A stretch of DNA of 64,000 nucleotides from Condylostoma magnum (lineage: Eukaryota > Ciliophora > Heterotrichea > Heterotrichida > Condylostomatidae). Location: positions 33,385 through 97,384 of the forward strand of contig CAKKTI010000031.1 of NCBI GenBank assembly GCA_920105805.1. The letters are read 5' to 3'. Made by a program: the position numbers and the translations under genes. The notes beneath the pieces are model-generated. The model saw nothing but the letters and a program-made list of their open reading frames with translations, ran no database searches and was not told the origin of the DNA. Positions 45,623 through 59,200 of the stretch are shown here, piece by piece (positions within the stretch are counted from its first letter, which is position 1; every line of letters begins with the position of its first letter).

Positions 45623-45862
45623 TTACAAACTAAATTGCTTTTGTCTTAGTTCTGCTTCGAAGTAGCTATATTCTTAGCTGGTATTTGTTACCTTTACTTC
45701 GTTATTTTTATCAGCTTGAAGACATTTGGCATTTTATATTCGTTTTTTGTACAAATAATTGTCCTATACATCCATTAATTATATTGTAGAAGCGGAGCTA
45801 TTCTTATTATAGTAAATAAAGCTTTTCTTTTTCTAAGTTTTCTTTTAGATACAGTTTCCCAT
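45623..45862 (-). CDS. small MGNC protein, predicted N-acylated
   Basis: 79 residues. Starts MGNCIQKKTQKKKS: Gly2 myristoylation, Cys4 palmitoylation and a basic patch, a classic plasma-membrane targeting combination. The rest is polar, ending YSYFEAELRQKQFSL. It lies between two convergent genes, 35 bp from the oxidoreductase stop. Function unknown. The C-terminal part has clear protein-like composition in only one of the frames. Confidence 0.55.
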
Positions 45863-46097
45863 TTTTAGTATATTTGCAAACTTTATTTATATAGGAATTT
45901 TATTAGATTGAATATTGGTGAATTAAGGACATACTAATTATTCGGTGAGACAACTATAGCATTTCTATATGAGGACTGTCTTCAATGTAATAAGTTGAAT
46001 ACATTTTAAGTGCAAAAGACAGTTATATAACAATTAAAGCGGTTTATAGCCTTTCACAAACAATCACTAAAACCATATTTTATAACATAATTTACTA

Positions 46098-47507
46098 TCA
46101 GCAATCAGGAATCCTTTCATTTATTAAATCGTGCTGCCTAGCTCTACTAAATGCTTCAACTGCATCTTTAATAGCCAAAGTCCCTTCAGTGAGTAATCCT
46201 TTTGGTACTTTATTATCAGGACATAGCCCCTTCAGCTTAATAATATCTTCCTAGTCCTCTCTAAGCGTTTTATACATAGTCATTAATCTTGCAACAGCCT
46301 TTAGTTTATTCTTCATTGAACTTGCTTTATTCTCCTTAGTTTCCTAATACAATTAATCAATTCTTTCAGCTCCTTATTCCGACTATTAAACAGTTTCCCC
46401 TTATCTAGGTTTTATTATATGATAGAGCATTTCTAGTACCTTTTCCACCAAAAAGGGAATACTTCAGGTGAAAGTATCCATAAAATTAGGCAGTAAATAT
46501 GGATGTTCTGTATAATTAAATTACTATATATTTAAAGCGTTATTATTGAACTTCACTATAGCCCCTTTATTATTATACACATCACAATAATTAGGAGCAG
46601 AAAAAACAGTGATAACTACGGGAAACTCCCCAGCACCGTTCCATTTATACATTTTATAGCCATCAACTTAGGCCTCATGGGCCCTGATTACTGACAAAAG
46701 CCTATTTCTCTTTAAAAAGCTATTAACAGCTTATTAATTATAAAAGTAACTACACCCTCGTACATCATTTACTTTAAAAGGCTGTGATGAAATCCCTTTT
46801 TCACTATCTACAGGATCAGCTCATAAAATATCACAATATAATCCTTATCTAGGCGGCTCATTTATCCTATTAATTCTTCTTATATCACTCAGACTTGTCA
46901 ACTCAGGTGAAATTCCACCGTGTAAGGCTAAAAATTTGTTATTAACTAAACATGAGATTGGTAAGGCATCAAAACTTTCCATAATAAAATCATAGACTTC
47001 CTAATCATACTTATATAAGCACTCTTCCCTGAAATTAAAAAAGCTTGTCATTTGTCTGCACTCATGATTTCCTCTTAGTAGTTTGAATGTTTCCGGGAAA
47101 TTGATTTTAATAGAGTATAATAAAAGGACAACTTCTATTGAAAAGGCCCCTCTATCAACATAGTCTCCTAGGAACAAGTACTTTGTAGTGGCCACATCGC
47201 CTCCTAATTGTAGAATTCTTAATAAATCGTAGTATTGCCCGTGAATATCTCCCACTACAGTTACTGGATCGTTTAAACTTATGAGATTTTCCTCATTTCT
47301 GAAAATTTATGAAGCCTAGCCTACTATTGTAAGTAAATCCTCCTTAGAAACTTTCCCTTCTTTTGATAAGTGTTGTTTGAGGGCATTTCAGTCTGGTTTA
47401 TTCAGTAATTCAGGGGGAAATAAAAGTTACTATGATAATGGACGTTGAGGAGGAGGCTCAATAGAATCAATTTTTCTATCATTGTAGGGATCTAACAAGG
47501 GTTCCAT
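46098..47507 (-). CDS. CNA: calcineurin A (PP2B catalytic subunit)
   Basis: 469 residues. PPP-phosphatase motifs [24 protein letters not shown], the HGGISPEL segment and [14 protein letters not shown] are intact. The calcineurin-specific calcineurin-B-binding helix is present, with [11 protein letters not shown]-like and [15 protein letters not shown] segments, then a C-terminal part that may hold calmodulin-binding and autoinhibitory elements. It dephosphorylates Ser/Thr proteins in response to Ca2+/calmodulin. Trp in FTWSIPF and in LWADPV is encoded by TGA. The end is TGA TAG TAA in a row after PDC. Confidence 0.95.
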
Positions 47508-47531
47508 TAGTTTTTTAAAATTTTATTTAAT

Positions 47532-47888
47532 ATGGAAAGTTTAGATTAATCTTTTAATAAATTTTTGAGCTTATTAGGCTTAGAGGAAGTAAACTGTGCT
47601 AATTATCAGAGCTTTTATGTATTAGGAAGTGCCAGTTTATATAATTTATAGAGGGCTTCTGCAATTATTGCATTGATGAGATTGCTAAGTATATTTGTTT
47701 ATAGAAATAGATTGAGATTAAATCGAAAAAAAGAACAGTTGTTTAATATTATATAAGAGCTGCATTGATTAAATGGTAGAAATTATTAACAATTTGATAT
47801 ATTAAAGAACTGCATGAGTAAAATAGATTTTATGCTTTATTAGTTATTATTATAATTAGTTTTGTATTAGTTAGTGTTACTATTATAA
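47532..47888 (+). CDS. possible small protein, unknown
   Basis: 118 residues if read to TAA 47886, 74 if the TAA at 47754 is the stop. The first part is protein-like and helical (SFNKFLSLLGLEEVNCANYQ, IIALMRLLSIFVYRNRLRLNRK); the last part is Leu-rich and could be untranslated. It is divergent from calcineurin A with 24 bp between start codons. Confidence 0.4.
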
Positions 47889-48210
47889 AGTCACCTATGA
47901 TATAGGATTTATTTGATTAAGAATATGTCATAAATGTAAGATATTTAACTTTTATATTAATTGTTCTAATCTATCTATAATGATGAATGTTTATTAAAAA
48001 AGGTTTCTATGCAATTTATACCTACATTATGCAATATCATCATATTTTCGAAGTATGTTTATTTGTTAATGACAATTAATAATATACAAGGCCATATTTT
48101 GTAAAATCAGCAACTCATTATAATAACATAATTAACTATAAGTTAATAACATAATCATATTGATAACTCTTTAAATAAGATTAACAATTTAAACTTTCTA
48201 TTAAAATCTA
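47889..48210. other. AT-rich intergenic, no gene seen
   Basis: No protein-like frame or RNA gene recognised. Confidence 0.5.
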
Positions 48211-49290
48211 CTAAAGTCCGACGCTATCAGTGCTTAATTGTTAAAACAATGAAGTATTCATAGTTGTTTCAGTTGAATTGAAGAAGGAATGCTTGAGTAA
48301 TTGCTTAGCTGTAGGCCTCCTCTATTAGTCCCTCTAAAGACATAACCTAATCATTTCATTTAAATCTTTACTGCAAGAAGGTATCTCAGGACTATTTTAA
48401 GGATTTATTATCATATCAAAGACTTATTGTACATTTTATTACTTTTTACTCCAGGGTGGCCTACCGCTAATCATTTCAATTAAAACACATCCAAAAGACC
48501 AAATATCAGCTGGATAACTGTGTCCAGTTTTCATTATAACTTCCGGAGCAATTCAATAAGGTGAACCTTTTAATGACTTTGTAAATTCTAGCTAGCAAAA
48601 CTAGAATCACTTTGATGAGCCAAAATCGCTTATTTTAATGTTTCCTTAGGAGGTCATTAGGATATTTGCACCTTTTAAGTCCCTATGAATTACTCCATTC
48701 TTATGTAAATATTTAAGTCCATGCAATATTTAAAAGGCAAATTTCTGAACTATTTTTTCATCCAGTCTTCCATATTTCTTTAAAATTGACTGAATAGAAC
48801 CTCCTGGAACATACTCAATAAGAACATCAATTCCATCTTAACTAGGAGATAAATCTGTTTAATAGTATTTTACGATATTAGGGTGATCTAATTACTTTAA
48901 CACCATTACTTCTTGTTTGTAATTAAAGAATTCTTTTTCAATTCTATCGATATTTTGACCAATCTTTTTATAAGTTACAGAGAAATGCTTGTTTGCTAAA
49001 AGTTGTCCGGATTCTAAATCTAAGCATTAGTATACCCTAGCATGGGCGCCTTCACCAATAAGATTTCCCCGTTACCACTTAATTCTGTTATTAATGCTGC
49101 CTAAGCTTATATTGATAAACGTTCGGTCTACATTAAAATTACCTTGTGCTTCCTGAGAAAATAATCTATTTCTCAAATAATCTAATTTTTCTTGCAGTGA
49201 ATTACTAAGGTCGAAGATATTTTAGTTTATTTCGAATTCTTAAGAATTCACAATTTGTACAGCTTTCCGATTACCACAACCATTACCCAT
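48211..49290 (-). CDS. STE11/NPK1-type MAP kinase kinase kinase
   Basis: 359 residues. Starts MGNGCGN, so Gly2 and Cys5 are acylation candidates and membrane attachment is likely. The kinase domain starts with [14 protein letters not shown] at about residue 82. [30 protein letters not shown] and SDFGSSK follow the plant-and-protist MAP3K (NPK1/ANP/STE11) pattern, as do GSPYWIAPEV and [19 protein letters not shown]. The Trp of PYW.APE is TGA (48553-48555). There is no additional domain. Stop TAG TAG. Confidence 0.9.
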
Positions 49291-50027
49291 ATTTCTAATT
49301 TCTACATAATTGTTTAAAATTTAGTCCTATATGCCAATAGCTAAGTAGTGTATATTTTAATCGATATTGAGTCGATTTATAATTAATAAAAGTAGTTCTG
49401 ATTTGAGGAGAAAGCTAAAAAGAATTTAAGTGTTATAATATGTCATCACAGATCTAACAGTATATCAAGTGTTATCTTATAGTAAAAATGCATATATAAA
49501 GAAGCATTGATATTTGCATTTAAAAACTAAGTAAAAAAGGTGATTTATATAAAGAAACATTGTGTAATTATTAACTAGATAAACTGCTATAAGCTAAAAT
49601 ATCAACATTTTCAATCTTGATTATCAATACTTTATGTATATAGTTTAAATTGGTTATTTTATCTAAGATTTAAAAATATGATAAAATAATCAGCTTTCTT
49701 TACTATTTTAACATATGAAAATTATGCTTTGATAATAAAAGTTAACGAATGCACTTTTACTGTATTTGAAATAGTATTATATATTTTAGAATATAGCCCA
49801 TTAATACAAATAAAAGATTCAAGTATGCATTATATAAATCAATCTAATCTGAAACTTTTATTATCCTAAATACATCATAATTTCTATAATATTGCTCTTA
49901 TGATATTTCTGCATGAATAATTCACTATCTCACTAATCTAGATTATATAAATTTCTCTAATAACAGTAATAAAATAGAGTTAAAAGATAAATTTTATACC
50001 TGCTCACATTATTACAGACATATTTAT
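49291..50027. other. AT-rich intergenic, no gene seen
   Basis: The longest spacer in the window (about 740 bp before the repeat). Only low-complexity frames, no tRNA or recognisable RNA gene. Confidence 0.5.
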
Positions 50028-50090
50028 ATAATCTTCTATTCAATCTTTATAATCTTCTATTCAATCTTTATAATCTTCTATTCAATCTTT
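50028..50090. repeat. 21-bp tandem repeat, three copies
   Basis: Unit of 21 bp beginning ataatcttctattcaatctt, repeated three times without visible change, with a partial fourth start. It lies in the spacer about 185 bp upstream of the long basic protein gene. Confidence 0.9.
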
Positions 50091-50274
50091 ATAATAATAT
50101 ACCTTAAATCATCAATTAGTCTTATTTTAATAACCTTATAAAATGTCATTAAAAAGATCATTATCATACACCTAAAGACCTTAATCAAAGTAATAAAGTA
50201 GCATAAGCACAATATATTTCTAACATAGACTTGCAGTGCAATAAACAACTGCTAAAATTCCCAAAACTACAAAA

Positions 50275-53047
50275 ATGTTTCAAGTTTATTCTAATCGTCC
50301 TAATCATTCTCATATCAATATAGATTTTGATAGAATTTACTAATTAAACGCTCACGTGAATCAAAGATCAAGCAGCACTGATAACACTTAGTCCTCTCCC
50401 TAAAAAGGTAAAATTACAAGAAGCTGCTCACATGGTAGTATTTCTCCAGCTAAAGGGTAAGGGTAAAGTTAATAATTTTTATAAAAAGCAGAAGAATTGC
50501 TAGAGAGCCAACTGTCTAAAACATAAGGTCTAAAATAATAACTAAGGAGGAGCAGGAGATTCGATATAAAGCCAAAACTTTAGTCAATAAAACGACGATT
50601 ATCTTAGATTAAAAACCAAGCCTAAAAGAAGAAAATAAGAGTTGAATCAAGTGTACAAAATAATCCAATTTTCAATAAAATTATTAATATATACAAAAGA
50701 GAAGGAAGTAGAGCCAATGTTATGAGACTTCGTAGATATAATTTTGTGTAAAATGGATTGAAGGCCTTATTTAGTAAAATTTGTATCTCACTCGTTTATA
50801 CAATTCAAATAAGGTAGGTAACAATTTGATGAGGAAGAAACAAGAGAAAAGAGAAAATTATAATTGAACAACATTTTTCCCAATAATATTCCTAACGAAG
50901 TATATTAGCAAAGGAAAATATCCTTTAGAGTGCTATAGAAAAAGGTTAAGAAATAAAGAGGCTTTATAAGGAAAGCTGATTCATAGCGTAAAAGATAATT
51001 GAATAGATCAGTAGACGAGTACAGAGATTACATTAAGCAAATTTATGCAGAAAGTAAAAGAAAGCAATAGGATGTTAGGAATTTTATTAAATTTAACAAG
51101 ACTTAGACCTTAACAAGGAATTCAAATAATGGAAGTCAAGAAATAAAACACCCATATTCACCTGTATTAAACTAGATTTTTAGTTAAATGTAAAAATAAG
51201 ATTATATAAATACAGCTGAGTAAATTTTATTGCCCTAATATTCCCAATATGCTCGAATATGAGTAGACTATGCAAGTAAAAGGGAGTTACATGGCTTAAA
51301 GATAATAAAAGCAGTAGTGAAATACTAAGGAACTAAGAAGTTTTACATAAGAGAACGTTAGCCAGAGGATAAAAATATTTAAAGTTATTTTAATAGGTAG
51401 TATAAGTGCTCAACATATAAGCAGCAATTCAATCAAAAGGAGCTTAAACACTTATATGAGAGTGATTTATTTCAATACAGAAAATTAAAGGAGTATAAAC
51501 CCAGTAAAATATTTAAAAGACTAGTAAATTAATCATTAGACAGATGATTCTAGCTTAATGATAGTGGTGAGTTATATACACTAGCTCTTTAAACAATAAG
51601 AGGAATTTATACAGTTGTAAAAGTAAATAATAATGTTCAAAAATCATCGTATAGAACATAAATAAAGAAAATTTCAATTGAAGATAGATAAAGAGTGCAA
51701 AGATTCAAAAGACTTCCAATTATATCAAATCAGAGGGTTATAGAATAAAAGTCTACTAGTCTTTCTCCACCTAGACGGTAATAAATCAAATAACTAAACA
51801 GTAGTATGCAACCCTCAACTAAATTCATGACAAAGTTCACTGGAAACTTAACTACATGGATAAGCACTACACCTTAAATAATGCAGAGCTCATACAAAGA
51901 AGTCTTTACTGCCCCTAAAATTCCACTGAAATACACTCCTAGATTAAAAAGCAACGACTCATCAGTCCTAAGACTCTTAGCTAGTAAAAATAATATGTCA
52001 TAAAGCACAAAAACTTTTAAATTGGAGAATGAGCGAATCAAGTCAGATATTAAGAAATTGTAAGAAGCTATTCAAGATATAGGAAGATCTGCTTCTGTGA
52101 AATCTCCAGTATAAAAGCTAGTCAGATAGACCTAAAGTGTTTTAAGATTCCCAGATAAGTACTATGAAATACAAAAGCCCTTTTACTTAAAGGATTACGT
52201 TAGGTACAAACCATAATTAACACCATAGCAATCTATAAGCTACAAGTTTAATACATCGGAGAGGCAGGATAAAGCTGATTAGAATGGTTTTAATAGGAAT
52301 TAATCAAGAATATAGCAGAAAAATTAAAGCTCTGAAATAAACTCACCAGACAAATCATCCAGGTTTTAGCTATAAGAGCTCCAAAGTGATGTTGGATACG
52401 AAATTAAGTGTGAGATTTAAAATATAAAGTCATCTGTAGATTTATTGCATGATAAGCTGGATTCTCCTTCAAAATTTTATGAGGAAGCATTGCGTTAATA
52501 ATCACATAGAAAGAGCAAGTCTCCTAGGTAATCAAGATCACCTAAATCAAGAAAACAGATATCAGTTAAGTCTGGGAATAGTTCTCCTGTGCATACTAAT
52601 CAGAGTAGGGCTGTATAATCTGAAATGACGCCAAAAGGGTTAAACAGATAAAAGAGTCCAAATAGGAATCAGTAACGCATTGATACAAAATAGTCGTAAA
52701 AATATTTGCCTAGAAGTAATAAAAGAGTAGTTAAATCAAGATCATTTCATATGGACACTAATTAATCATCTAAATAAGGAACTAGGAAATATAGGAAAAG
52801 TAATCCGAGAAATTTAAAACTAGAAAATCTATCAAAGGAAGTAGATTCATTAAAGGCAGAAAATCAGTTTTTAAGGAAAGGCTTAGTACGTCTAAATAGA
52901 AAGACAGAATAAAGGCATTAAGTTAAAAATAGATTAAAGCCTCCATTGCATCGAAAGAAAAGAACTCCTAATCGTTGTGTTAACTGCGATTTATTACTTT
53001 CTAAAGGCTATTCATGCAAATACTGTATTAACAAGCTTAGGCACTAA
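50275..53047 (+). CDS. long basic, Ser/Arg-rich protein with C-terminal Cys motif
   Basis: 918 residues after removal of the 16-nt intron 50818-50833, which shifts frame 1 to frame 2. Mostly disordered and basic, with SR- and SP-rich tracts (KSKSPRQSRSPKSRK), helical blocks and a coiled coil near the end (LSKEVDSLKAENQFLRKGL). The C-terminus has a small zinc-like motif, CVNCDLLLSKGYSCKYC, reminiscent of short Cys motifs ending some centrosomal and ciliary proteins. No family is assigned. TGA reads as Trp at RIWVDYAS and DRWFQL. Ends TAA TAA. Confidence 0.75.
50818..50833 (+). other. 16-nt intron
   Basis: gtaacaatttgatgag. Its removal is required: upstream coding sequence is frame 1, downstream frame 2. 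Without it two TGA codons and a loss of protein-like composition would follow. Confidence 0.8.
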
Positions 53048-53209
53048 TAATTTATTCTTAATAATATGTAATTTTATAGTTGTTTATAGCGTTATGCTTT
53101 ATTTATAATAGAAATGTAAGCAATTTTACCTGTGCAAGTATCATAAGTATATGCAGTTCTACATATTTTGCTTATAAACAGAGCTATTATATATTAGAAC
53201 TAAAATTTA

Positions 53210-56200
53210 CTAACTAAATTGTTGTAAAATATCTTGAGATAATCCTGTATAATCTAAAAGTTGAGAAATAGTAGGTAGTTGTAACATCTACTTATAATAG
53301 AAAAGACATTCTTCAATTTACTTATTTAACTTTCCTGAACTTCTTATCAATTTTTTACAGTTTTTTGTCCAACCTTCAATCTATACATCTTTAAACAAAA
53401 CCTTGTATATAGTTTCAATTATTCCGATAAAAACTAGCCAAGGCTTTAGCCTAAGATACTAAATCCTATCATTGGCAAAATCGTTTATTTCATATACTCC
53501 TTATACTTCACTAGCAAATGACCCTCCCTACACACAAATCTTAGGAATTTAATTACAAACTTATCGCTTAAACTCCATCCAATCTTCCTAATTTAGCTTC
53601 AAAAATGCACATATCACTACCAATTCCATTTAAACTCCATTCAACTCTCCAAGTTTCTACTTTAAACTATCAAAACTTTCACCAACATACGAGGCATCAT
53701 ACTTGTCTAAAAACTAGCACAGATACCACATATAAGGAATAGCATTTAAATTATGCTCTGCACTTCCTCCCCTGGAATCTTTACTAAAACTTTCCTCATA
53801 AGCAAATTTGTGAATCATAATCCTTAGATCATGTACAGCATTTTAAGTCTTGAGTATTCCTGTGTTATAATGGCTAAACAGTCTATCAACAGCTGATAAA
53901 AACGCGTCTTTGTTAACTTTTTCTCCTCGTATAGGGAAAAGGTTATTGCATTTTGTCTATGAGTTTCTTAATATAGCTCCATCCCACTCTTATCTCGGAT
54001 TACGCTTTTATAGATCAGCTCTAGTAGCATCCTAATGACACTGAATATGAATGCAGTTGAAATGAGTGACTAAACTGCATACATTGAACTCTTGTTGATT
54101 TTAGTCAATTTATACATTTTAAACTGTAGTGAATATATAGAAACCTAGAATTTCCTGAGGACGCAGTGTATAGCCTTCTTTGCATATAATACACTGTAAA
54201 CCTTCTTCCTCAGCTAAGGTTTCGTGGATTTGAAGTAACTAGCGATTTTATAGTCTTTCTAAGGCCTGTTAACGCACTAAAGCTGCTTGTTTTCGTTTTT
54301 ACTCTAATTCAGCTTTAAGAATAAGCTTTATCTTGTTAGAGGTTTACTGGTTTTATTAAGGATCATTTGTCAAGTTATCTATAATCTATTCTGAAATGAT
54401 TCCTACTTTATCATGCTATTTGCTTAGACTAAGTAAAAGATTAATAGTATCATCTTCTAAGTTTTAAGATTCTGGGAAATTTCTAACAAGTCCTTGAAAT
54501 AGTTATAGCAAATTAACCTATATCTCTTCATTGAAACTACTAAAATCATTTCTTTGTATAATCTATATTGCGATACTTGTTATATTAGACTGCAAGAAAG
54601 ACTGTCTTATATCATTATGATCAATAGGTAAAATATCCATCATCTTAACGAAGCACTAAGCCAGTACATTTCCTTCTATTTCTTATACAAAATTATTAAA
54701 ATCAATTCCATCAATGAAAAACTAAGCAAGTGACTGGCATGCTTATTGGTTACTATGAGTAAAATAAGGAATAAGCTTTAACAACTCCTCAGTTGATCTT
54801 CCAGCCTATATAGCTTATTGTAATTACCACAAAGACTTAGTCAATGTTTCAGGGCTTCCGGATATAAACTACTAGCAAAGCGTGTCATTTGCTAATCTAT
54901 TCATAATTTGTATTACAGAAAGAGCCTGAAGATTTTCAATTAGCATAGAAGTAAGAATTTCAACTCCTCCAGATTTACATAAGCTCATTCTATTACATTA
55001 CAATTAGCACGCAGTATCTAATAACTTCAAGACACTTCGATTCAGGGAGTTATTCTGTAGTTACAGCAATCTTATCAGAAATTCTATACAGTTAATTTCT
55101 CCATTTGAATTGCTCAACACATGGGCTGGGTAGTACTTTTACTCAGGATCCTGATACTACTAATTATCAGTTATAAAATCGACTCTATCTTCAGTAGCTT
55201 CTCCATCTAACCCAGCTAGTCTGTATATAACTATCATAGGGGGTAATTCGTCCATTCCAAACTCTTATATTTCTCTACCATTTAGCTCTATTTCCTACTA
55301 TTGCACATAAGGCCACAATATTTTCTCATATACACTTACTACTTGTAAATCCGGATTTATTATACGATCTGCGACTAATAGCTCAAGAATCTCAGGATCA
55401 CTTAGTTCTAGTTCTCTGCATATGAATTATCTAACATCGCTGAACAGAGGCCCGACTAAGTCACTTCGGTACGGATTTTAATCCATTTAACCTCTTATAA
55501 ACTCTTCCTAGGAACTTGCCTTTTCGAGTTTGAGTAAGTAGCATGGAGGCGGTTTTTCTTATGTTATTACTTTCTAAATCTACTGAATTAAGACTTAACT
55601 ACCGTTGGGTTGTATTTCAGACTAATTCATTAGGCAGTGTTGCAAATGCACTATTATTTCAATGTGTTACTGCTAGTTATCATCTTCATTTAGCAGATCA
55701 CAAAGTCTTTATAAGAAATCTTAAGCTTCCAGTATAAGTTTGTTTTTTATGCTGTCAAGATTATGCACCATGTATAAAGAAGATGTAATGAGTTTCATTA
55801 TGTCTTAATTACTTCTCAGTCTTACCCTAGCCCACTAATTCTCCGATATCAAATAAATTACATGTAGTAAACAGCTAAGTCCATGGCCTAAGCCAATATT
55901 AACACTGACATTTCCGACGCTCTCGAACTGTTTTTATATTAGGAAAAGTCTATCAATCTCCTATTAAACACTTTTTAAAAGAAATTCTAGTATTCAGTCT
56001 TCTTATACAGCTTATTAATCATGTAATAAATGGCAAAGCATAGTAAAATAGTAATCTGCTCCTTGCTTACTCTGTTGTATTGCATCTGGTAGGTTTTTCA
56101 GCAAAACTTGTAAAATTTATTACTCCATTCCTTGTATACTAAGACATCGTAGGAGAATTCTAGAAATATCTTAAACCTTTGGGCATTAGGAGTAAATAAG

Positions 56201-59200
56201 GCAGTCTACCAGCCAGTTATTAGGAATTTCAACTATGTTTGGGATTTATATGCCTTTTCTAGAATTATAGCTGAAAGAACTCGCAAGTCATTGGTGTATC
56301 TGACTTTTCACCTGTTCTTAAAATATCAAATCACCGTTATGATGACTAAAATGACTATGATGGATATTATAATCCACTAAAACCTCATCAGTACCGTTTT
56401 AAGGAATTATAATAGGTGTTTTTAGGATAATTTCTTATAAGAATTCCATATAACTGCCCAAGACTTCTCCTAGACACGATTATTATCAACTTCTATGTAA
56501 TATTTTCCTAAATATAATTCAGAAGTATCTCATTGTTACTTCCCATGATTCTTACTCTTCCATTACTAACAAATTTTCTAGCTCTTACTGCATGTTATCT
56601 CGTAGTTCATAATAATTAGGCTGTTTTTCCTTGTATTGGTTCGCTACTCTTTTTCTTATTGATGAAAAACTACACAAATCGAATATTAACAGTGACTCCT
56701 CCTATACAAGATGAACTGGAACAGGTGACCACTCCAACAATTAGGTGATATGCTTATCTAATGACTCTAAAATCCTCGCACTCAGCCTCCCATCTCCCTT
56801 TATAAGCGATTTTACCGTATTTCTAGCACTAAACCTTATAGAATTATGCTTATTTCTCATAGTATCTTCCACCAGTACAGTTAATAATCCTTCCCATTAT
56901 TCTGAGGGCTACTATCTTATATAAAATGCGTTATTTTGAATAAACTAGAGTAATTAAAGAATTAACGCGTAAATGCATCCATAACACTCATTATCAGTAT
57001 ATGCCTCATATCCTTAATAATCAAAAATAGGTGTAGAGCTCTGTCGTAATGCCTGCCTAAGTGCAATTATATCCCTTGCATCTCTCACCATTTCACATTA
57101 CTTTGTTTCATAATCTTCAGAAAACACCTTAGCTATTTAATCAATTATAGGATTAACCCTATGAACTCCCTCAGTCTCATCAGATTACTCATAATAGTAC
57201 CTATTAAGCAATTCAACTATATTAGTCTTTTACTTAGGAAGACTATCAAAGTACAGTTAAACATTTTCCATTTTCTGTCTTATTTCTTAATTAATCCACT
57301 ATTCATCAGTATCCTAGCCTTATATGCAAGTAATGCAGCCATATCTTTCATGAAAAGTTATATCAATCTTACAGTATCTGGATAATCCACATTCATTACA
57401 CAAAAATGCATCGAGTTTTTCGTAGTTTATGTTTCTACAGTGGAAACATTAGTAAGCATTCTCCCCGCATGAGCATATTCCATGCCTATCTTCAACCGGT
57501 TTATTGCATCTTGGACAGGGTAGGATTTCTTTATCTAATCCAATTGAAATTCCCACTGCTTCTCCTTTATTTTCCAGTTGAGACGTTCTAAAAACAGGAT
57601 ATTTTCTAGGTGGGTAGAGATAACGCCCAGGAGCTGGCTCATCACTTGTAACTCTTATTACATTAATAGTTTCAAACTCAATGATAATTACTTTGACCGA
57701 TACTAAAATTGGAAGATTTCCTATAAAGGTTGTAGAACTTGGTGGTTTTTGTATTTCTGTTAGTTTTATCCACTTATCTTTTGTGTATTTAAGTTAGGAT
57801 AGCTCTAGTGTGGGGCTGTTTGTAGTATAAATTGTTGCTTTTGTTATACCTCGGTGGCCTTTTTAATCACTGACTTCAATTTAGATTGTTTTTAGTTGTT
57901 ATGGTTGTTTTCGTTTAATAAGGATTGTATTGTCTGTGTATTTCACTTCCTTTTGTATATCTTAGAGTTTATGTTCTTTAAAGCTGAAGTTTTCAATTTC
58001 AAAACATCTTAAACATGGCTCTTTTTCTAAAAGACTGAGTTAATTTGAATTTTTAAGGCTATTTAAACATAAGATATGTGCTATGTTTTGATATATTTCA
58101 CTGTTTTCGTGTGATTACAGCTTTTATATTAAAATTTAGAAAGATTTTATAATATTTTGGAACATAATTGACTGCAGATCTGTTTTTACTATTATTTTGA
58201 GTAAATTTAAGTACTCAATAGCTTATCTTCCATAATTTATCAAAAAGGGAATCTTTTATACTAGTTTATTAACGAATTCCTGTATTAGAGCTAAGTGGTA
58301 ATTATCTATTATTTATTCCAACAGTATTTCAAGACCCTCGTAGATTATTTTTCGTACTTGAAGAGAGTCGTTATTTAATAGCAATAGCTCTGTTATATGT
58401 AATAGTAAACTACTTAATTCATATGAGCTCAACTGCTAGTAATCAAAGCCTTATATCATGATTGCTTTTAATATTATAGAGCACTACCATTTGCCTATTT
58501 ATTCTAGATATTAATATAATTCGAGCGTCATTCCTATTATTCGCCTAGAATCCGATTACCTTGATATAATATTGCTTTTTTATAGGTTCTATAGTTAATA
58601 TGCATCGATTATATACTGAAGCTTTTGAGTAATTGCTATCATAAGCCTTAAGTTCTTAGCTTCGCCCATAATAAGTGAGTTTACCTCAGTTAGCACTTAG
58701 TTGATAATTTCTATTGCATCTATTCCACTTATATTACTAACAATTGAATAAACATCGTTTCAAAGATGCTTTAAAGTAGGCTCCTGTAAAATAAAGTCTA
58801 ATTTTCCTTACAGTTCCTAATAATTCAAATCAAATTGCATATGCAATCCCTATAGATTAATTTTATCATGCAAAAATTCCTAATTGGTAGGCGGGGGCTC
58901 TTGTATCAAATTATGTCCGAATTGCACAGCATAGTTTACTGCTAAAATTTCTAGTGGATACTCCTTTATATCTCCTATTCACTTACTAAGCTAATCTTCA
59001 AATACAGAAGAAGTAATCTACAATGTTTACTAATTTGAAAGTGAAGAATCCTTTGAGTTATATATGCTTAAACTTTAATGAGCATAGTCAACCAATGCAT
59101 TTAGAATAGTTTACTTATCAAGATATTCAGACTGTAGAATAATCTATGATTTACCTTATACTTAATTTGAGGATAATACACTTAAGATCTTTAGTAAGTA

